A stretch of DNA of 64,000 bases from NCBI RefSeq assembly GCF_050948215.1, contig NW_027488981.1, positions 104,126 to 168,125 on the forward strand, given 5' to 3'. Shown in pieces: positions 14,501-30,099 of this stretch. This DNA is from Halictus rubicundus. Lineage: Eukaryota > Arthropoda > Insecta > Hymenoptera > Halictidae. The notes beneath the pieces were generated by a model that made no database searches, was not told the origin of the DNA, and saw nothing but the letters and a program-made list of their open reading frames with translations. The first letter of the stretch is position 1; each line of letters starts with the position of its first letter. The position numbers and the translations under genes were made by a program.

Positions 14501-17500
14501 GGATAGGATAGGATAGAGGATAGGATAGGATAGAGGATACGATAGGATAGAGGATAGGATAGACGATAGGATAGGATAGAGCATAGGATAGGATAGAGGA
14601 TAGGATAGGATAGAGGATAGGATAGGATAGAGGATAGTATAGGATAGAGGATAGGCTAGGATAAAGGATTGGATAATATAGAGGATAGGATAGGATAGAG
14701 GATAGAATAGGATAGAGGATAGGATAGGATAGAGGATAGGATAGGGGATTTGATAGGATAGAGGATAGGATAGGATAGAAGATAGGATAGGATAGAGGAT
14801 ACGACAGGATAGAGGATAGGATAGGGGATTTGATAGGATAGATGATAGGGTAGGATAGAGGATAGGACAGGGGATTTGATAGGATAGAGGATAGGATAGG
14901 ATAGAGGATTGGATAGGATAGAGGATAGGATAGGATAGAGGATAGGATAGGATAAAGGATAGGATAGGATAGAGGATAGGATAGGATAGAGGATAGGATA
15001 GGATAGAGGATAGGATAGGATAGAGGATAGGATAGGATGGAGGATAGGATAGGATAGAGGATAGGATAGGATAGAGGATAGTATAGGATAGAGGATAGGA
15101 TAGGATAGAGGATAGGTTAGGATAGAGGATAGGATAGGGGATTTGATAGGATAGAGTATAGAATAGGATAGATGATATTATAGGATAGAGGATAGGATAT
15201 GATAGAGTATACGATATTATAGTGGGTAGGATAGGATAGAGCATAGGTTAGGGGATTGGATAGGATAGGATAGAGGATAGGATCGGATAGAGGATAGAGG
15301 ATAGGATAGGATAGAGGATAGGATAGGATAGAGGATAGGATAGGATAGAGGATAGGATAGGATAGAGAATAGGATAGGATAGAGGATAGGATAGGATACT
15401 GGATAGGATAGGATAGAGGATTGGATAGGATAGAGGATAGATGATAGGATAAGATAGAGGATTGGATAGGATACAGGATAGGATAGGATAGAGGATAGGA
15501 TAGGATAGAGGATAGGATAGGATAGACTATAGGATAGGATAGCGGATAGGATAGGATAGACTATAGGATAGGATAGAGGATAGGATAGGATAGATGATAG
15601 GATAGGATAGAGGATAGGATAGACGATAGGATAGGATAGAGCATAGGATAGGATAGAGGATAGGATAGGATAGAGGATAGGATAGTATAGAGGATAGGAT
15701 AGGATAGAGGATAGGATAGGATAGAGGATAGGATAGGATAGAGGATAGAGGATAGGATAGGATAGAGGATAGGATAGAGGATAGAGGATAGGATAGGATA
15801 GAGGATAGGATAGGATAGAGGATAGGATAGGATAGAGGATAGGATATTATAGAGGATAGGATAGGATAGAGGATAGGATAGGATAGAGGACAGGATAGGA
15901 TAGAGGATAGAGGATAGGATAGGATAGAGGATAGGATAGGATAGAGGATAGGATAGGATAGAGGATAGGATAGGATAGAGGATAGGATAGGATAGAGGAT
16001 AGGATAGACGATAGGATAGGATAGAGCATAGGATAGGATAGAGGATAGGATAGGATAGAGGATAGGATAGTATAGACGATAGGATAGGATAGAGGATAGG
16101 ATAGGATAGAGGATAGAGGATAGAGGATAGGATAGGATAGAGGATAGGATAGGATAGAGGATAGGATTGGATAGAGGATAGGATAGGATAGAGGATATGA
16201 TAGGATAGGTGATAGGATAGGATAGAGGATAGGATAGGATAGAGGATAGGATAGGATAGAGGATAGGATAGTATAGACGATAGGATAGGATAGAGGATAG
16301 GATAGGATAGAGGATAGAGGATAGGATAGGATAGAGGATAGGATAGGATAGAGGATAGGATAGGATAGAGGATAGGATAGGATAGAGGATAGGATAGGAT
16401 GGAGGATAGGATAGGATAGAGGATAGGATAGGATAGAGGATAGGATAGGATAGAGGATAGGATAGGATAGAGGATAGGATAGGATAGAGGATAGGATAGG
16501 ATAGAGGATAGGATAGACGATAGGATAGGATAGAGCATAGGATAGGATAGAGGATAGGATAGGATAGAGGATAGGATAGGATAGAGGATAGTATAGGATA
16601 GAGGATAGGCTAGGATAAAGGATTGGATAATATAGAGGATAGGATAGGATAGAGGATAGAATAGGATAGAGGATAGGATAGGATAGAGGATAGGATAGGG
16701 GATTTGATAGGATAGAGGATAGGATAGGATAGAAGATAGGATAGGATAGAGGATACGACAGGATAGAGGATAGGATAGGGGATTTGATAGGATAGATGAT
16801 AGGGTAGGATAGAAGATAGGATAGGGTAGAGGATACGATAGGATAGAGGATAGGATAGGGGTTTTGATAGGATAGATGATAGGGTAGGATAGTGGATAGG
16901 ATAGAGGATAGGATAGACGATAGGATAGTATAGAGGATAGGATAGGATAGAGGATAGGATAGGATAGAGGATAGGATAGGATAGAGGATAGGATAGGATA
17001 GAGGATAGTATAGGATAGAGGATAGGATAGGATAGAGGATAGGATAGGATATAGGATAGGATAGGATAGAGGATAGGATAGGATAGAGGATAGGATAGGG
17101 GATTTGATAGGATAGAGGATAGGATAGTATAGAGGATAGGATAGGATAGAGGATAGGATAGGGGATTTGATAGGATAGAGGATAGGATAGGATAGAGGAT
17201 AGGACAGGGGATTTGATAGGATAGAGGATAGGATAGGATAGAGGATTGGATAGGATAGAGGATAGGATAGGATAGAGGATAGGATAGGATAGAGGATAGT
17301 ATAGGATAGAGGATAGGATAGGATATAGGATAGGATAGGATAGAGGATAGGATAGGATAGAGGATAGGATAGGGGATTTGATAGGATAGAGTATAGGATA
17401 GGATAGAAGATAGGATAGGGTAGAGGATACGATAGGATAGAGGATAGGATAGGGGTTTTGATAGGATAGATGATAGGGTAGGATAGTGGATAGGATAGGA

Positions 17501-17990
17501 TAGAGGATAGGATAGGCTACAGGATAGGATAGGGGATTTGATAGGATAGAGAATAGGATAGGATAGAACATAGGATAGGGTAGAGGATACGATAGGATAG
17601 AGGATAGGATAGGGGATTTGATAGGATAGATGATAGGGTATGATAGTGGATAGGATAGAGGATAGGATAGACGATAGGATAGACGATAGGATAAGATAGA
17701 GGATAGGATAGGATAGAGGATAGGATAGGATAGAGGATAGGATAGGATAGAGGATAGAGGATAGGATAGGATAGAGGATAGGATAGGATAGAGGATAGGA
17801 TAGGATAGAGGATAGGATACGATAGAGGATAGGATAGGATAGAGGATAGGATAGGATAGAGGATAGGATAGGATAGAGGATAGGATAGGATAGAGGATAG
17901 GATAGGATGGAGGATAGGATAGGATAGAGGATAGGATAGGATAGAGGATAGTATAGGATAGAGGATAGGATAGGATAGAGGATAGGATAG
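11521..17990 (+). repeat. GGATA array, mosaic of short higher-order copies
   Basis: This stretch is still pure GGATA minisatellite without a single dominant higher-order period. It reuses cassettes found elsewhere: GGGTATGATAGTGG at 12,715 and 17,636, GATACTGG at 14,018 and 15,395 (1,377 bp apart), and a GATGATATTATAGG cassette near 15,160-15,240. A local oddity is ACCGGAATCGAATAGG at about 11,901, where other copies read ACCGGATAGG. No gene or non-repeat insertion is seen. Confidence 0.8.
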
Positions 17991-17999
17991 GGGATTTGA

Positions 18000-20900
18000 T
18001 AGGATAGAGTATAGGATAGGATAGATGATATTATAGGATAGAGGATAGGATATGATAGAGTATACGATATTATAGTGGGTAGGATAGGATAGAGCATAGG
18101 TTAGGGGATTGGATAGGATAGGATAGAGGATAGGCTAGGATAGAGGATAGGATAGGATAGAGGATTGGATAGAGGATAGGATAGGATAGAGGATATTATA
18201 GGATAGAGGATATGATAGGATAGAGGATAGGGTAGGATAGAGGATTGGATAGGATAGAGGATAGGATAGACGATAGGATAGACGATAGGATAGGATAGGA
18301 TAGAGGAGAGGATAGGATAGAGGATAGGATAGGATAGAGGATAGGATGGGATAGAGGATAGGATCGGATAGAGGATAGAGGATAGGATAGGATAGAGGAT
18401 AGGATAGGATAGAGGATAGGATAGGATAGAGAATAGGATAGGATAGAGGATAGGATAGGATACTGGATAGGATAGGATAGAGGATTGGATAGGATAGAGG
18501 ATAGATGATAGGATAAGATAGAGGATTGGATAGGATACAGGATAGGATAGGATAGAGGATAGGATAGGATAGAGGATAGGATAGGATAGACTATAGGATA
18601 GGACAGAGGATAGGATAGGATAGACTATAGGATAGGATAGAGGATAGGATAGGATAGATGATAGGACAGGATAGAGGATAGGATAGACGATAGGATAGGA
18701 TAGAGCATAGGATAGGATAGAGGATAGGATAGGATAGAGGATAGGATAGTATAGAGGATAGGATATGATAGAGGATAGGATAGGATAGAGGATAGGATAG
18801 GATAGAGGATAGAGGATAGGATAGGATAGAGGATAGGATATTATAGAGGATAGGATAGGATAGAGGATAGGATAGGATAGAGGACAGGATAGGAGAGAAG
18901 GATAGAGGATAGGATAGGATAGAGGATAGGATAGGATAGAGGATAGGATAGGATAGAGGATAGTATAGGATAGAGGATAGGATAGACGATAGGATAGGAT
19001 AGAGCATAGGATAGGATAGAGGATAGGATAGGATAGAGGATAGAGGATAGAGGATAGGATAGGATAGAGGATAGGATAGGATAGAGGATAGGATAGGATA
19101 GAGGATAGGATAGGATAGAGGATAGGATAGGATAGAGGATAGGATAGGATAGGATAGAGGATAGGATTGGATAGAGGATAGGATAGGATAGAGGATATGA
19201 TAGGATAGATGATAGGATAGGATAGAGGATAGGATAGGATAGAGGATAGGATAGGATAGAGGATAGGATAGGATAGAGGATAGGATAGGAGAGAGGATAG
19301 GATAGGATAGGATAGAGGATAGGATAGGATAGAGGATAGGATAGAGGATAGGATAGGATAGAGGATAGGATAGGATAGGATAGAGGATAGGATAGGATAG
19401 AGGATAGGATAGGATAGAGGATAGGATAGGATAGAGGATAGGATAGGATAGAGGATAGGATAGGATAGAGGATAGGATAGGATAGAGGATAGGATAGGAT
19501 AGAGGATAGGATAGGATAGAGGATAGGATAGGATAGAGGATAGGATAGGATAGAGGATAGGATAGGATAGAGGATAGGATAGGATAGAGGATAGGATATT
19601 ATAGAGGATAGGATAGGATAGAGGATAGGATAGGATAGAGGATAGGATAGGATAGAACATAGGATAGGGTAGAGGATACGATAGGATAGAGGATAGGATA
19701 GGGGATTTGATAGGATAGATGATAGGGTATGATAGTGGATAGGATAGAGGATAGGATAGACGATAGGATAGACGATAGGATAGGATAGAGGATAGGATAG
19801 GATAGAGGATAGGATAGGATAGAGGATAGGATAGGATAGAGGATAGGATAGGATAGAGGATAGGATAGGATAGAGGATAGGATAGGATAGAGGATAGGAT
19901 AGGATAGAGGATAGGATAGGATAGAGGATAGGATAGGATAGAGGATAGGATAGGATAGAGGATAGGATAGGATAGGATAGAGGATAGGATAGGATAGAGG
20001 ATAGGATAGGATAGAGGATAGGATAGGATAGAGGATAGGATAGGATAGAGGATAGGATAGGATAGAGAATAGGATAGGATAGAGGATAGGATAGGATACT
20101 GGATAGGATAGGATAGAGGATAGGATAGGATAGAGGATAGGATATGATAGAGGATAGGATAGGGGATTTGATAGGATAGAGGATAGGATAGGATAGAGGA
20201 TAGGATATGATAGAGTATACGATATTATAGAGGGTAGGATAGGATAGAGCATAGGATAGGTGATTGGATAGGATAGGATAGAAGATAGGATAGGATAGAG
20301 GATAGGATAGGATAGAGGATAGGACAGGGGATTTGATAGGATTGAGGATAGGATAGGATAGAGGATTGGATAGGATAGAGGATAGGATAGGATAGAGGAT
20401 AGGATAGGATAGAGGATAGTATAGGATAGAGGATAGTATAGGATAGAGGATAGGATAGGATATAGGATAGGATAGAATAGAGGATAGGATAGGATAGAGG
20501 ATAGGATAGGATAGAGGATAGGATAGGATAGAGGATAGGATAGGATAGAGGATAGGATAGGATAGAGGATAGGATAGGATAGAGGATAGGATAGGATAGA
20601 GGATAGGATAGGATGGAGGATAGGATAGGATAGAGGATAGGATAGGATAGAGGATAGTATAGGATAGAGGATAGGATAGGATAGAGGATAGGATAGGGGA
20701 TTTGATAGGATAGAGTATAGGATAGGATAGATGATATTATAGGATAGAGGATAGGATATGATAGAGTATACGATATTATAGTGGGTAGGATAGGATAGAG
20801 CATAGGTTAGGGGATTGGATAGGATAGGATAGAGGATAGGCTAGGATAGAGGATAGGATAGGATAGAGGATTGGATAGAGGATAGGATAGGATAGAGGAT

Positions 20901-21536
20901 ATTATAGGATAGAGGATATGATAGGATAGAGGATAGGGTAGGATAGAGGATTGGATAGGATAGAGGATAGGATAGACGATAGGATAGACGATAGGATAGG
21001 ATAGGATAGAGGAGAGGATAGGATAGAGGATAGGATAGGATAGAGGATAGGATGGGATAGAGGATAGGATCGGATAGAGGATAGAGGATAGGATAGGATA
21101 GAGGATAGGATAGGATAGAGGATAGGATAGGATAGAGAATAGGATAGGATAGAGGATAGGATAGGATACTGGATAGGATAGGATAGAGGATTGGATAGGA
21201 TAGAGGATAGATGATAGGATAAGATAGAGGATTGGATAGGATACAGGATAGGATAGGATAGAGGATAGGATAGGATAGAGGATAGGATAGGATAGACTAT
21301 AGGATAGGACAGAGGATAGGATAGGATAGACTATAGGATAGGATAGAGGATAGGATAGGATAGATGATAGGACAGGATAGAGGATAGGATAGACGATAGG
21401 ATAGGATAGAGCATAGGATAGGATAGAGGATAGGATAGGATAGAGGATAGGATAGTATAGAGGATAGGATATGATAGAGGATAGGATAGGATAGAGGATA
21501 GGATAGGATAGAGGATAGAGGATAGGATAGGATAGA
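18000..21536 (+). repeat. Segment of about 830 bp duplicated 2,706 bp apart
   Basis: About 18,000-18,830 recurs at about 20,706-21,536 with a constant 2,706-bp offset. Landmarks are GATAGAGTATAGG 18,003/20,709, GAGGAGAGG 18,303/21,009, GATCGG 18,362/21,068, GATACTGG 18,459/21,165, GATATGAT 18,762/21,468 and GAGGATAGAGG 18,805/21,511. The constant offset over some 800 bp means no unit gain or loss since duplication, so this is one of the younger events in the array. The copies diverge sharply at 18,840 versus 21,546. Confidence 0.88.
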
Positions 21537-21639
21537 GGATAGGATAGAGGATAGGATAGGATAGAGGATAGGATAGGATAGGATAGAGGATAGGATAGGA
21601 TAGAGGATAGGATAGGATAGAGGATAGGATAGGATAGAG

Positions 21640-24455
21640 GATAGGATAGGATAGAGGATAGGATATTATAGAGGATAGGATAGGATAGAGGATAGGATAG
21701 GATAGAACATAGGATAGGGTAGAGGATACGATAGGATAGAGGATAGGATAGGGGATTTGATAGGATAGATGATAGGGTATGATAGTGGATAGGATAGAGG
21801 ATAGGATAGACGATAGGATAGACGATAGGATAGGATAGAGGATAGGATAGGATAGAGGATAGGATAGGATAGAGGATAGGATAGGATAGAGGATAGGATA
21901 GGATAGAGGATAGGATAGGATAGAGGATAGGATAGGATAGAGGATAGGATAGGATAGAGGATAGGATAGGATAGAGGATAGGATAGGATAGGATAGAGGA
22001 TAGGATAGGATAGAGGATAGGATAGGATAGAGGATAGGATAGGATAGAGGATAGGATAGGATAGAGGATAGGATAGGATAGAGAATAGGATAGGATAGAG
22101 GATAGGATAGGATACTGGATAGGATAGGATAGAGGATTGGATAGGATAGAGGATAGATGATAGGATAAGATAGAGGATTGGATAGGATACAGGATAGGAT
22201 AGGATAGAGGATAGGATAGGGGATTTGATAGGATAGAGGATAGGATAGGATAGAAGATTTCATAGGGTAGAGGATAGGGTAGGATAGAGGATAGGATAGG
22301 ATAGAGGATAGGATAGGATAGACTATAGGATAGGATAGAGGATAGGATAGGATAGACTATAGTATAGGATAGAGGATAGGATAGGATAGATGATAGGATA
22401 GGATAGAGGATAGGATAGACGATAGGATAGGATAGAGCATAGGATAGGATAGAGGATAGGATAGGATAGAGGATAGGATAGTATAGAGGATAGGATAGGA
22501 TAGAGGATAGGATAGGATAGAGGATAGGATAGGATAGAGGATAGGATAGGATAGAGGACAGGATAGGATAGAGGATAGAGGATAGGATAGGATAGAGGAT
22601 AGGATAGGATAGAGGATAGGATAGGATAGAGGATAGGATAGGATAGAGGATAGGATAGAGGATAGAGGATAGGATAGGATAGAGGATAGGATAGGATAGA
22701 GGATAGGATAGGATAGAGGATAGGATAGGATAGAGGATAGGATAGGATAGAGGATAGGATAGGATAGGATAAAGGATAGGATAGGATAGAGGATAGGATA
22801 GGATAGAGGATAGGATAGGATAGAGGATAGGATAGGATACAGGATAGGATAGGGGATTTGATAGGATAGTGGATAGGATAGGATAGAGGATTGGATAGGA
22901 TAGAGGATAGATGATAGGATAAGATAGAGGATTGGATAGGATACAGGATAGGATAGGATAGAGGATAGGATAGGGGATTTGATAGGATAGAGGATAGGAT
23001 AGGATAGAAGATTGGATAGGATAGAGGATAGGATAGGATAGAGGATAGGATAGGATAGAGGATAGGATAGGATAGAGGATAGGATAGGATAGAGGATAGG
23101 ATAGGAGAGAGGATAGGATAGGATAGGATAGAGGATAGGATAGGATAGAGGATAGGATAGAGGATAGGATAGGATAGAGGATAGGATAGGATAGGATAGA
23201 GGATAGGATAGGATAGAGGATAGGATAGGATAGAGGATAGGATAGGATAGAGGATAGGATAGGATAGAGGATAGGATAGGATAGAGGATAGGATAGGATA
23301 GAGGATAGGATAGGATAGAGGATAGGATAGGATAGAGGATAGGATAGGATAGAGGATAGGATAGGATAGAGGATAGGATAGGATAGAGGATAGGATAGGA
23401 TAGAGGATAGGATAGGATAGAGGATAGGATATTATAGAGGATAGGATAGGATAGAGGATAGGATAGGATAGAGGATAGGATAGGATAGAACATAGGATAG
23501 GGTAGAGGATACGATAGGATAGAGGATAGGATAGGGGATTTGATAGGATAGATGATAGGGTATGATAGTGGATAGGATAGAGGATAGATTAGACGATAGG
23601 ATAGACGATAGGATAGGATAGAGGATAGGATAGGATAGAGGATAGGATAGGATAGAGGATAGGATAGGATAGAGGATAGGATAGGATAGAGGATAGGATA
23701 GGATAGAGGATAGGATAGGATAGAGGATAGGATAGGATAGAGGATAGGATAGGATAGAGGATAGGATAGGATAGAGGATAGGATAGGATAGGATAGAGGA
23801 TAGGATAGGATAGAGGATAGGATAGGATAGAGGATAGGATAGGATAGAGGATAGGATAGGATAGAGGATAGGATAGGATAGAGAATAGGATAGGATAGAG
23901 GATAGGATAGGATACTGGATAGGATAGGATAGAGGATTGGATAGGATAGAGGATAGATGATAGGATAAGATAGAGGATTGGATAGGATACAGGATAGGAT
24001 AGGATAGAGGATAGGATAGGGGATTTGATAGGATAGAGGATAGGATAGGATAGAAGATTTCATAGGATAGAGGATAGGGTAGGATAGAGGATAGGATAGG
24101 ATAGAGGATAGGATAGGATAGACTATAGGATAGGATAGAGGATAGGATAGGATAGACTATAGGATAGGATAGAGGATAGGATAGGATAGATGATAGGATA
24201 GGATAGAGGATAGGATAGACGATAGGATAGGATAGAGCATAGGATAGGATAGAGGATAGGATAGGATAGAGGATAGGATAGTATAGAGGATAGGATAGGA
24301 TAGAGGATAGGATAGGATAGAGGATAGGATAGGATAGAGGATAGGATAGGATAGAGGACAGGATAGGATAGAGGATAGAGGATAGGATAGGATAGAGGAT
24401 AGGATAGGATAGAGGATAGGATAGGATAGAGGATAGGATAGGATAGAGGATAGGA
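21640..24455 (+). repeat. 1.8-kb tandem higher-order repeat
   Basis: About 21,640-22,655 repeats at about 23,410-24,455. GATATTATAG at 21,662/23,428 gives an offset of 1,766, GGGTATGATAG at 21,775/23,558 gives 1,783, and GATACTGG at 22,111/23,911 gives exactly 1,800. The steps are 17 bp each. A rare AAGATTTCATAGG variant at about 22,253 and 24,053 is shared only by these two copies. Offsets are constant at 1,800 from 22,081 to about 22,640. Confidence 0.88.
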
Positions 24456-26159
24456 TAGGATAGAGGATAGGATAGGATAGAGGATAGGATAGGATAGAGG
24501 ATAGGATAGGATAGAGGATAGGATAGGATAGAGGATAGGATAGGATAGAGGATAGGATAGGATAGAGGATAGGATAGGATAGAGGCTAGGATAGGATAGG
24601 ATAAAGGATAGGATAGGATAGAGGATAGGATAGGATAGAGGATAGGATAGGATACAGGATAGGATAGGGGATTTGATTGGATAGTGGATAGGATAGGATA
24701 GAGGATTGGATAGGATAGAGGATAGATGATAGGATAAGATAGAGGATTGGATAGGATACAGGATAGGATAGGATAGAGGATAGGATAGGGGATTTGATAG
24801 GATAGATGATAGGGTAGGATAGAGGATAGAATAGAGGATAGGATAGAGGATAAGATAGAGAATAGGTTAGGATAGAGAGTAGGAACGGATAGATGATATT
24901 ACGAGGATAGAGGATAGGATATGATAGAGTATACGATATTATAGAGGGTAGGATAGGATAGAGCATAGGATAGGTGATTGGATAGGATAGGATAGAAGAT
25001 AGGATAGGATAGAGGATAGGATAGGATAGAGGATAGGACAGGGAATTTGATAGGATTGAGGATAGGATAGGATAGAGGATTGGATAGGATAGAGGATAGG
25101 ATAGGATAGAGGATAGTATAGGATAGAGGATAGGATAGGATATAGGATAGGATAGGATAGAGGATAGGATAGGATAGAGGATAGGATAGGATAGAGGATA
25201 GGATAGACGATAGGATAGGATAGAGGATACGACAGGATAGAGGATAGGATAGGGGATTTGATAGGATAGATGATAGCTTAGGATAGAGGATAGGATAGAG
25301 GATAGGATAGAGAATAGGTTAGGATAGAGAGTAGGAACGGATAGATGATATTATAGGATAGAGGATAGGATATGATAGAGTATACGATATTATAGTGGGT
25401 AGGATAGGATAGAGCATAGGATAGGTGATTGGATAGGATAGGATAGAAGATAGGATAGGATAGAGGATAGGATAGGATAGAGGATAGGATAGGATAGAGG
25501 ATAGGACAGGGGATTTGATAGGATAGAGTATAGGATAGGATAGAAGATAGGATAGGGTAGAGGATACGATAGGATAGAGGATAGGATAGGGGTTTTGATA
25601 GGATAGATGATAGGGTAGGATAGTGGATAGGATAGAGGATAGGATAGACGATAGGATAGACGATAGGATAGGATAGAGGATAGGATAGAGGATAGAGGAT
25701 AGGATAGGATAGAGGATAGGATAGGATAGAGGATAGGCTAGGATAGAGGATTGGATAATATAGAGGATAGGATAGGATAGAGGATAGGATAGGGGATTTG
25801 ATTGGATAGAGGATAGGATAGGATAGAAGATAGGATAGGATAGAGGATAGGATAGGATAGAGGATAGGATAGGATAGAGGATAGGATAGGATAGATGATA
25901 GGATAGGATAGAGGATAGGATAGACGATAGGATAGGATAGAGCATACGACAGGATAGAGGATAGGATAGGGGATTTGATAGGATAGATGATAGCTTAGGA
26001 TAGAGGATAGGATAGAGGATAGGATAGAGAATAGGTTAGGATAGAGAGTAGGAACGGATAGATGATATTATAGGATAGAGGATAGGATATGATAGAGTAT
26101 ACGATATTATAGTGGGTAGGATAGGATAGAGCATAGGTTAGGGGATTGGATAGGATAGG

Positions 26160-28593
26160 ATAGAGGATAGGCTAGGATATAGGATAGGATAGAGGATAGG
26201 ATAGGATAGAGGATTGGATAGAGGATAGGATAGGATAGAGGATATTATAGGATAGAGGATATGATAGGATAGAGGATAGGATAGGATAGAGGATTGGATA
26301 GGATAGAGGATAGGATAGACGATAGGATAGGATAGAGGATAGGATAGGATAGAGGATAGGATAGGATAGAGGATAGGATAGGATAGAGGATAGGATAGGA
26401 TAGAGGATAGGATAGGATAGTGGATAGGATAGGATAGAGGATAGGATGGGATAGAGGATAGGATCGGATAGAGGATAGAGGATCGGATAGAGGATAGGAT
26501 AGGATAGAGCATAGGATAGGATAGAGGATAGGATAGGATAGAAGATAGGATAGGATTGAGGATAGATGATAGGATAGGATAGAGGATTGGATAGGATAGA
26601 GGATAGGATAGGATAGAGTATAGGATAGTATAGACGATAGGATAGGATAGAGGATAGGATAGGGAATTGAGGATAGGATAGGATAGAGGATAGGATAGGA
26701 TAGAGGATAGGATAGGATAGAGGATAGAATAGTATAGACGATAGGATAGGATAGAGGATAGGATAGGATAGAGGATAGAGGATAGAGGATAGGATAGGAT
26801 ATAGGATAGGATAGGATAGAGGATAGGATAGGATAGAGGATAGGATAGGATATAGGATAGGATAGGATAGAGGATAGGATAGGATAGAGGATAGGATAGA
26901 GCATAGGATAGGATAGAGGATAGGATAGGATAGAAGATAGGATAGGATTGAGGATAGATGATAGGATAGGATAGAGGATTGGATATTATAGAGGATAGGA
27001 TAGGATAGAGTATAGGATAGTATAGACGATAGGATAGGATAGAGGATAGGATAGGGAATTGAGGATAGGATAGGATAGAGGATAGGATAGGATAGAGGAT
27101 AGGATAGGATAGAGGATAGGATAGGATAGAGGATAGAATAGTATAGACGATAGGATAGGATAGAGGATAGGATAGGATAGAGGATAGAGGATACGATAGG
27201 ATATAGGATAGGATAGGATAGAGGATAGGATAGGATAGAGGATAGGATAGGATAGAGGATAGGATAGGATAGAGGATAGGATAGGATACAGGATAGGATA
27301 GGGGATTTGATAGGATAGAGGATAGGATAGTATAGAGGATAGGATAGGATAGATGATAGGATAGGGGATTTGATAGGATAGGATAGAGGATAGGCTAGGA
27401 TATAGGATAGGATAGAGGATAGGATAGGATAGAGGATTGGATAGAGGATAGGATAGGATAGAGGATATTATAGGATAGAGGATATGATAGGATAGAGGAT
27501 AGGATAGGATAGAGGATTGGATAGGATAGAGGATAGGATAGACGATAGGATAGGATAGAGGATAGGATAGGATAGAGGATAGGATAGGATAGAGGATAGG
27601 ATAGGATAGAGGATAGGATAGGATAGAGGATAGGATAGGATAGTGGATAGGATAGGATAGAGGATAGGATGGGATAGAGGATAGGATCGGATAGAGGATA
27701 GAGGATCGGATAGAGGATAGGATAGGATAGAGCATAGGATAGGATAGAGGATAGGATAGGATAGAAGATAGGATAGGATTGAGGATAGATGATAGGATAG
27801 GATAGAGGATTGGATAGGATAGAGGATAGGATAGGATAGAGTATAGGATAGTATAGACGATAGGATAGGATAGAGGATAGGATAGGGAATTGAGGATAGG
27901 ATAGGATAGAGGATAGGATAGGATAGAGGATAGGATAGGATAGAGGATAGAATAGTATAGACGATAGGATAGGATAGAGGATAGGATAGGATAGAGGATA
28001 GAGGATAGAGGATAGGATAGGATATAGGATAGGATAGGATAGAGGATAGGATAGGATAGAGGATAGGATAGGATATAGGATAGGATAGGATAGAGGATAG
28101 GATAGGATAGAGGATAGGATAGAGCATAGGATAGGATAGAGGATAGGATAGGATAGAAGATAGGATAGGATTGAGGATAGATGATAGGATAGGATAGAGG
28201 ATTGGATATTATAGAGGATAGGATAGGATAGAGTATAGGATAGTATAGACGATAGGATAGGATAGAGGATAGGATAGGGAATTGAGGATAGGATAGGATA
28301 GAGGATAGGATAGGATAGAGGATAGGATAGGATAGAGGATAGGATAGGATAGAGGATAGAATAGTATAGACGATAGGATAGGATAGAGGATAGGATAGGA
28401 TAGAGGATAGAGGATACGATAGGATATAGGATAGGATAGGATAGAGGATAGGATAGGATAGAGGATAGGATAGGATAGAGGATAGGATAGGATAGAGGAT
28501 AGGATAGGATACAGGATAGGATAGGGGATTTGATAGGATAGAGGATAGGATAGTATAGAGGATAGGATAGGATAGATGATAGGATAGGGGATT
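26160..28593 (+). repeat. 1,223-bp tandem duplication
   Basis: Copy 1 is about 26,160-27,370 and copy 2 about 27,383-28,593. GCTAGGATATAGG lies at 26,171/27,394, GATCGG at 26,462/27,685, and the rare GGGAATTGAGG at 26,662/27,885 and again at 27,054/28,277. GGGGATTTG lies at 27,301/28,524. All pairs are exactly 1,223 bp apart. Inside each copy the two GGGAATTGAGG landmarks are 392 bp apart, so an older 392-bp duplication was carried inside the larger one. Confidence 0.9.
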
Positions 28594-30099
28594 TGATAGG
28601 ATAGAGGATAGGATAGGATAGAGGATAGGATAGGATAGAGGCTAGGATAGGATAGAGGATAGGATAGGATAGAGGATAGGATAGGATAGAGGATAGGATA
28701 GACGATAGGATAGGATAGAGCATAGGATAGGTGATTGGATAGGATAGGATAGAAGATAGGATAGGATAGAGGATAGGATAGGATAGAGGATAGGATAGGA
28801 TAGAGGATAGGACAGGGGATTTGATAGGATAGAGGATAGGATAGGATAAAGGATTGGATAGGATAGAGGATAGGATAGGATAGAGGATAGGATAGGATAG
28901 AGGATAGTATAGGATAGAGGATAGGATAGGATATAGGATAGGATAGGATAGATGATAGGATAGGATAGAGGATAGGATAGACGATAGGATAGGATAGAGC
29001 ATAGGATAGGATAGAGGATAGGATAGGATGGAGGACAGGGATAGTATAGATGATAGGCTACTATAGAGGATAGGATAGGATAGAGGATATGATACGATAG
29101 AGGATAGAGGATAGGATAGGATAGAGGATAGGATAGGATAGATGATAGGATAGGATAGAGGATAGGATAGACGATATGATAGGATAGAGCATAGGATAGG
29201 ATAGAGGATAGGATAGGATAGAGGACAGGATAGGATAGAGGATTGGATAGGATACAGGAAAGGATAGGATTGAGGATAGAGGATAGGATAGGATAGATGA
29301 TAGGATAGGATAGAGGATAGGATAGACGATAGGATAGGATAGAGAATAGGATAGGATAGAGGATAGGATAGGATAGTGGATAGGATAGGATAGAGGATTG
29401 GATAGGATAGAGGATAGATGATAGGATAAGATAGAGGATTGGATAGGATACAGGATAGGATAGGATAGAGGATAGGATAAGGGATTTGATAGGATAGAGG
29501 ATAGTATAGGATAGAAGATTGGATAGGATAGAGGATAGGATAGGATAGAGGATAGGATAGGATAGAGGATAGGATAGGATAGACTATAGGATAGGATAGA
29601 GGATAGGATAGGATAGATGATAGGATAGGATAGAGGATAGGATAGACGATAGGATAGGATAGAGCATAGGATAGGATAGAGGATAGGATAGGATAGAGGA
29701 TACAATAGTATAGAGGATACGATAGGATAGAGGATAGGATAGGATAGAGGATAGGATGGGATAGAGGATAGGATCGGATAGAGGATAGAGGATCGGATAG
29801 GATAGAGGATAAGATAGGATAGAGGATAGGATAGGATAAAGGATTGGATAGGATAGAGGATAGAGGATAGGATAGGATAGAGGATAGGATAGGATAGAGG
29901 ATAGGATAGGATAGAGGATAGGATAGTATAGAGGATAGGATACTATAGAGGATAGGATAGGATAGAGGATAGGATAGGATAGAGGACAGGATAGGATAGA
30001 GGATTGGATAGGATATAGGAAAGGATAGGATTGAGGATAGAGGATAGGATAGTATAGACGATAGGATAGGATAGAGGATTGGATAGAGGATAGGATAGG

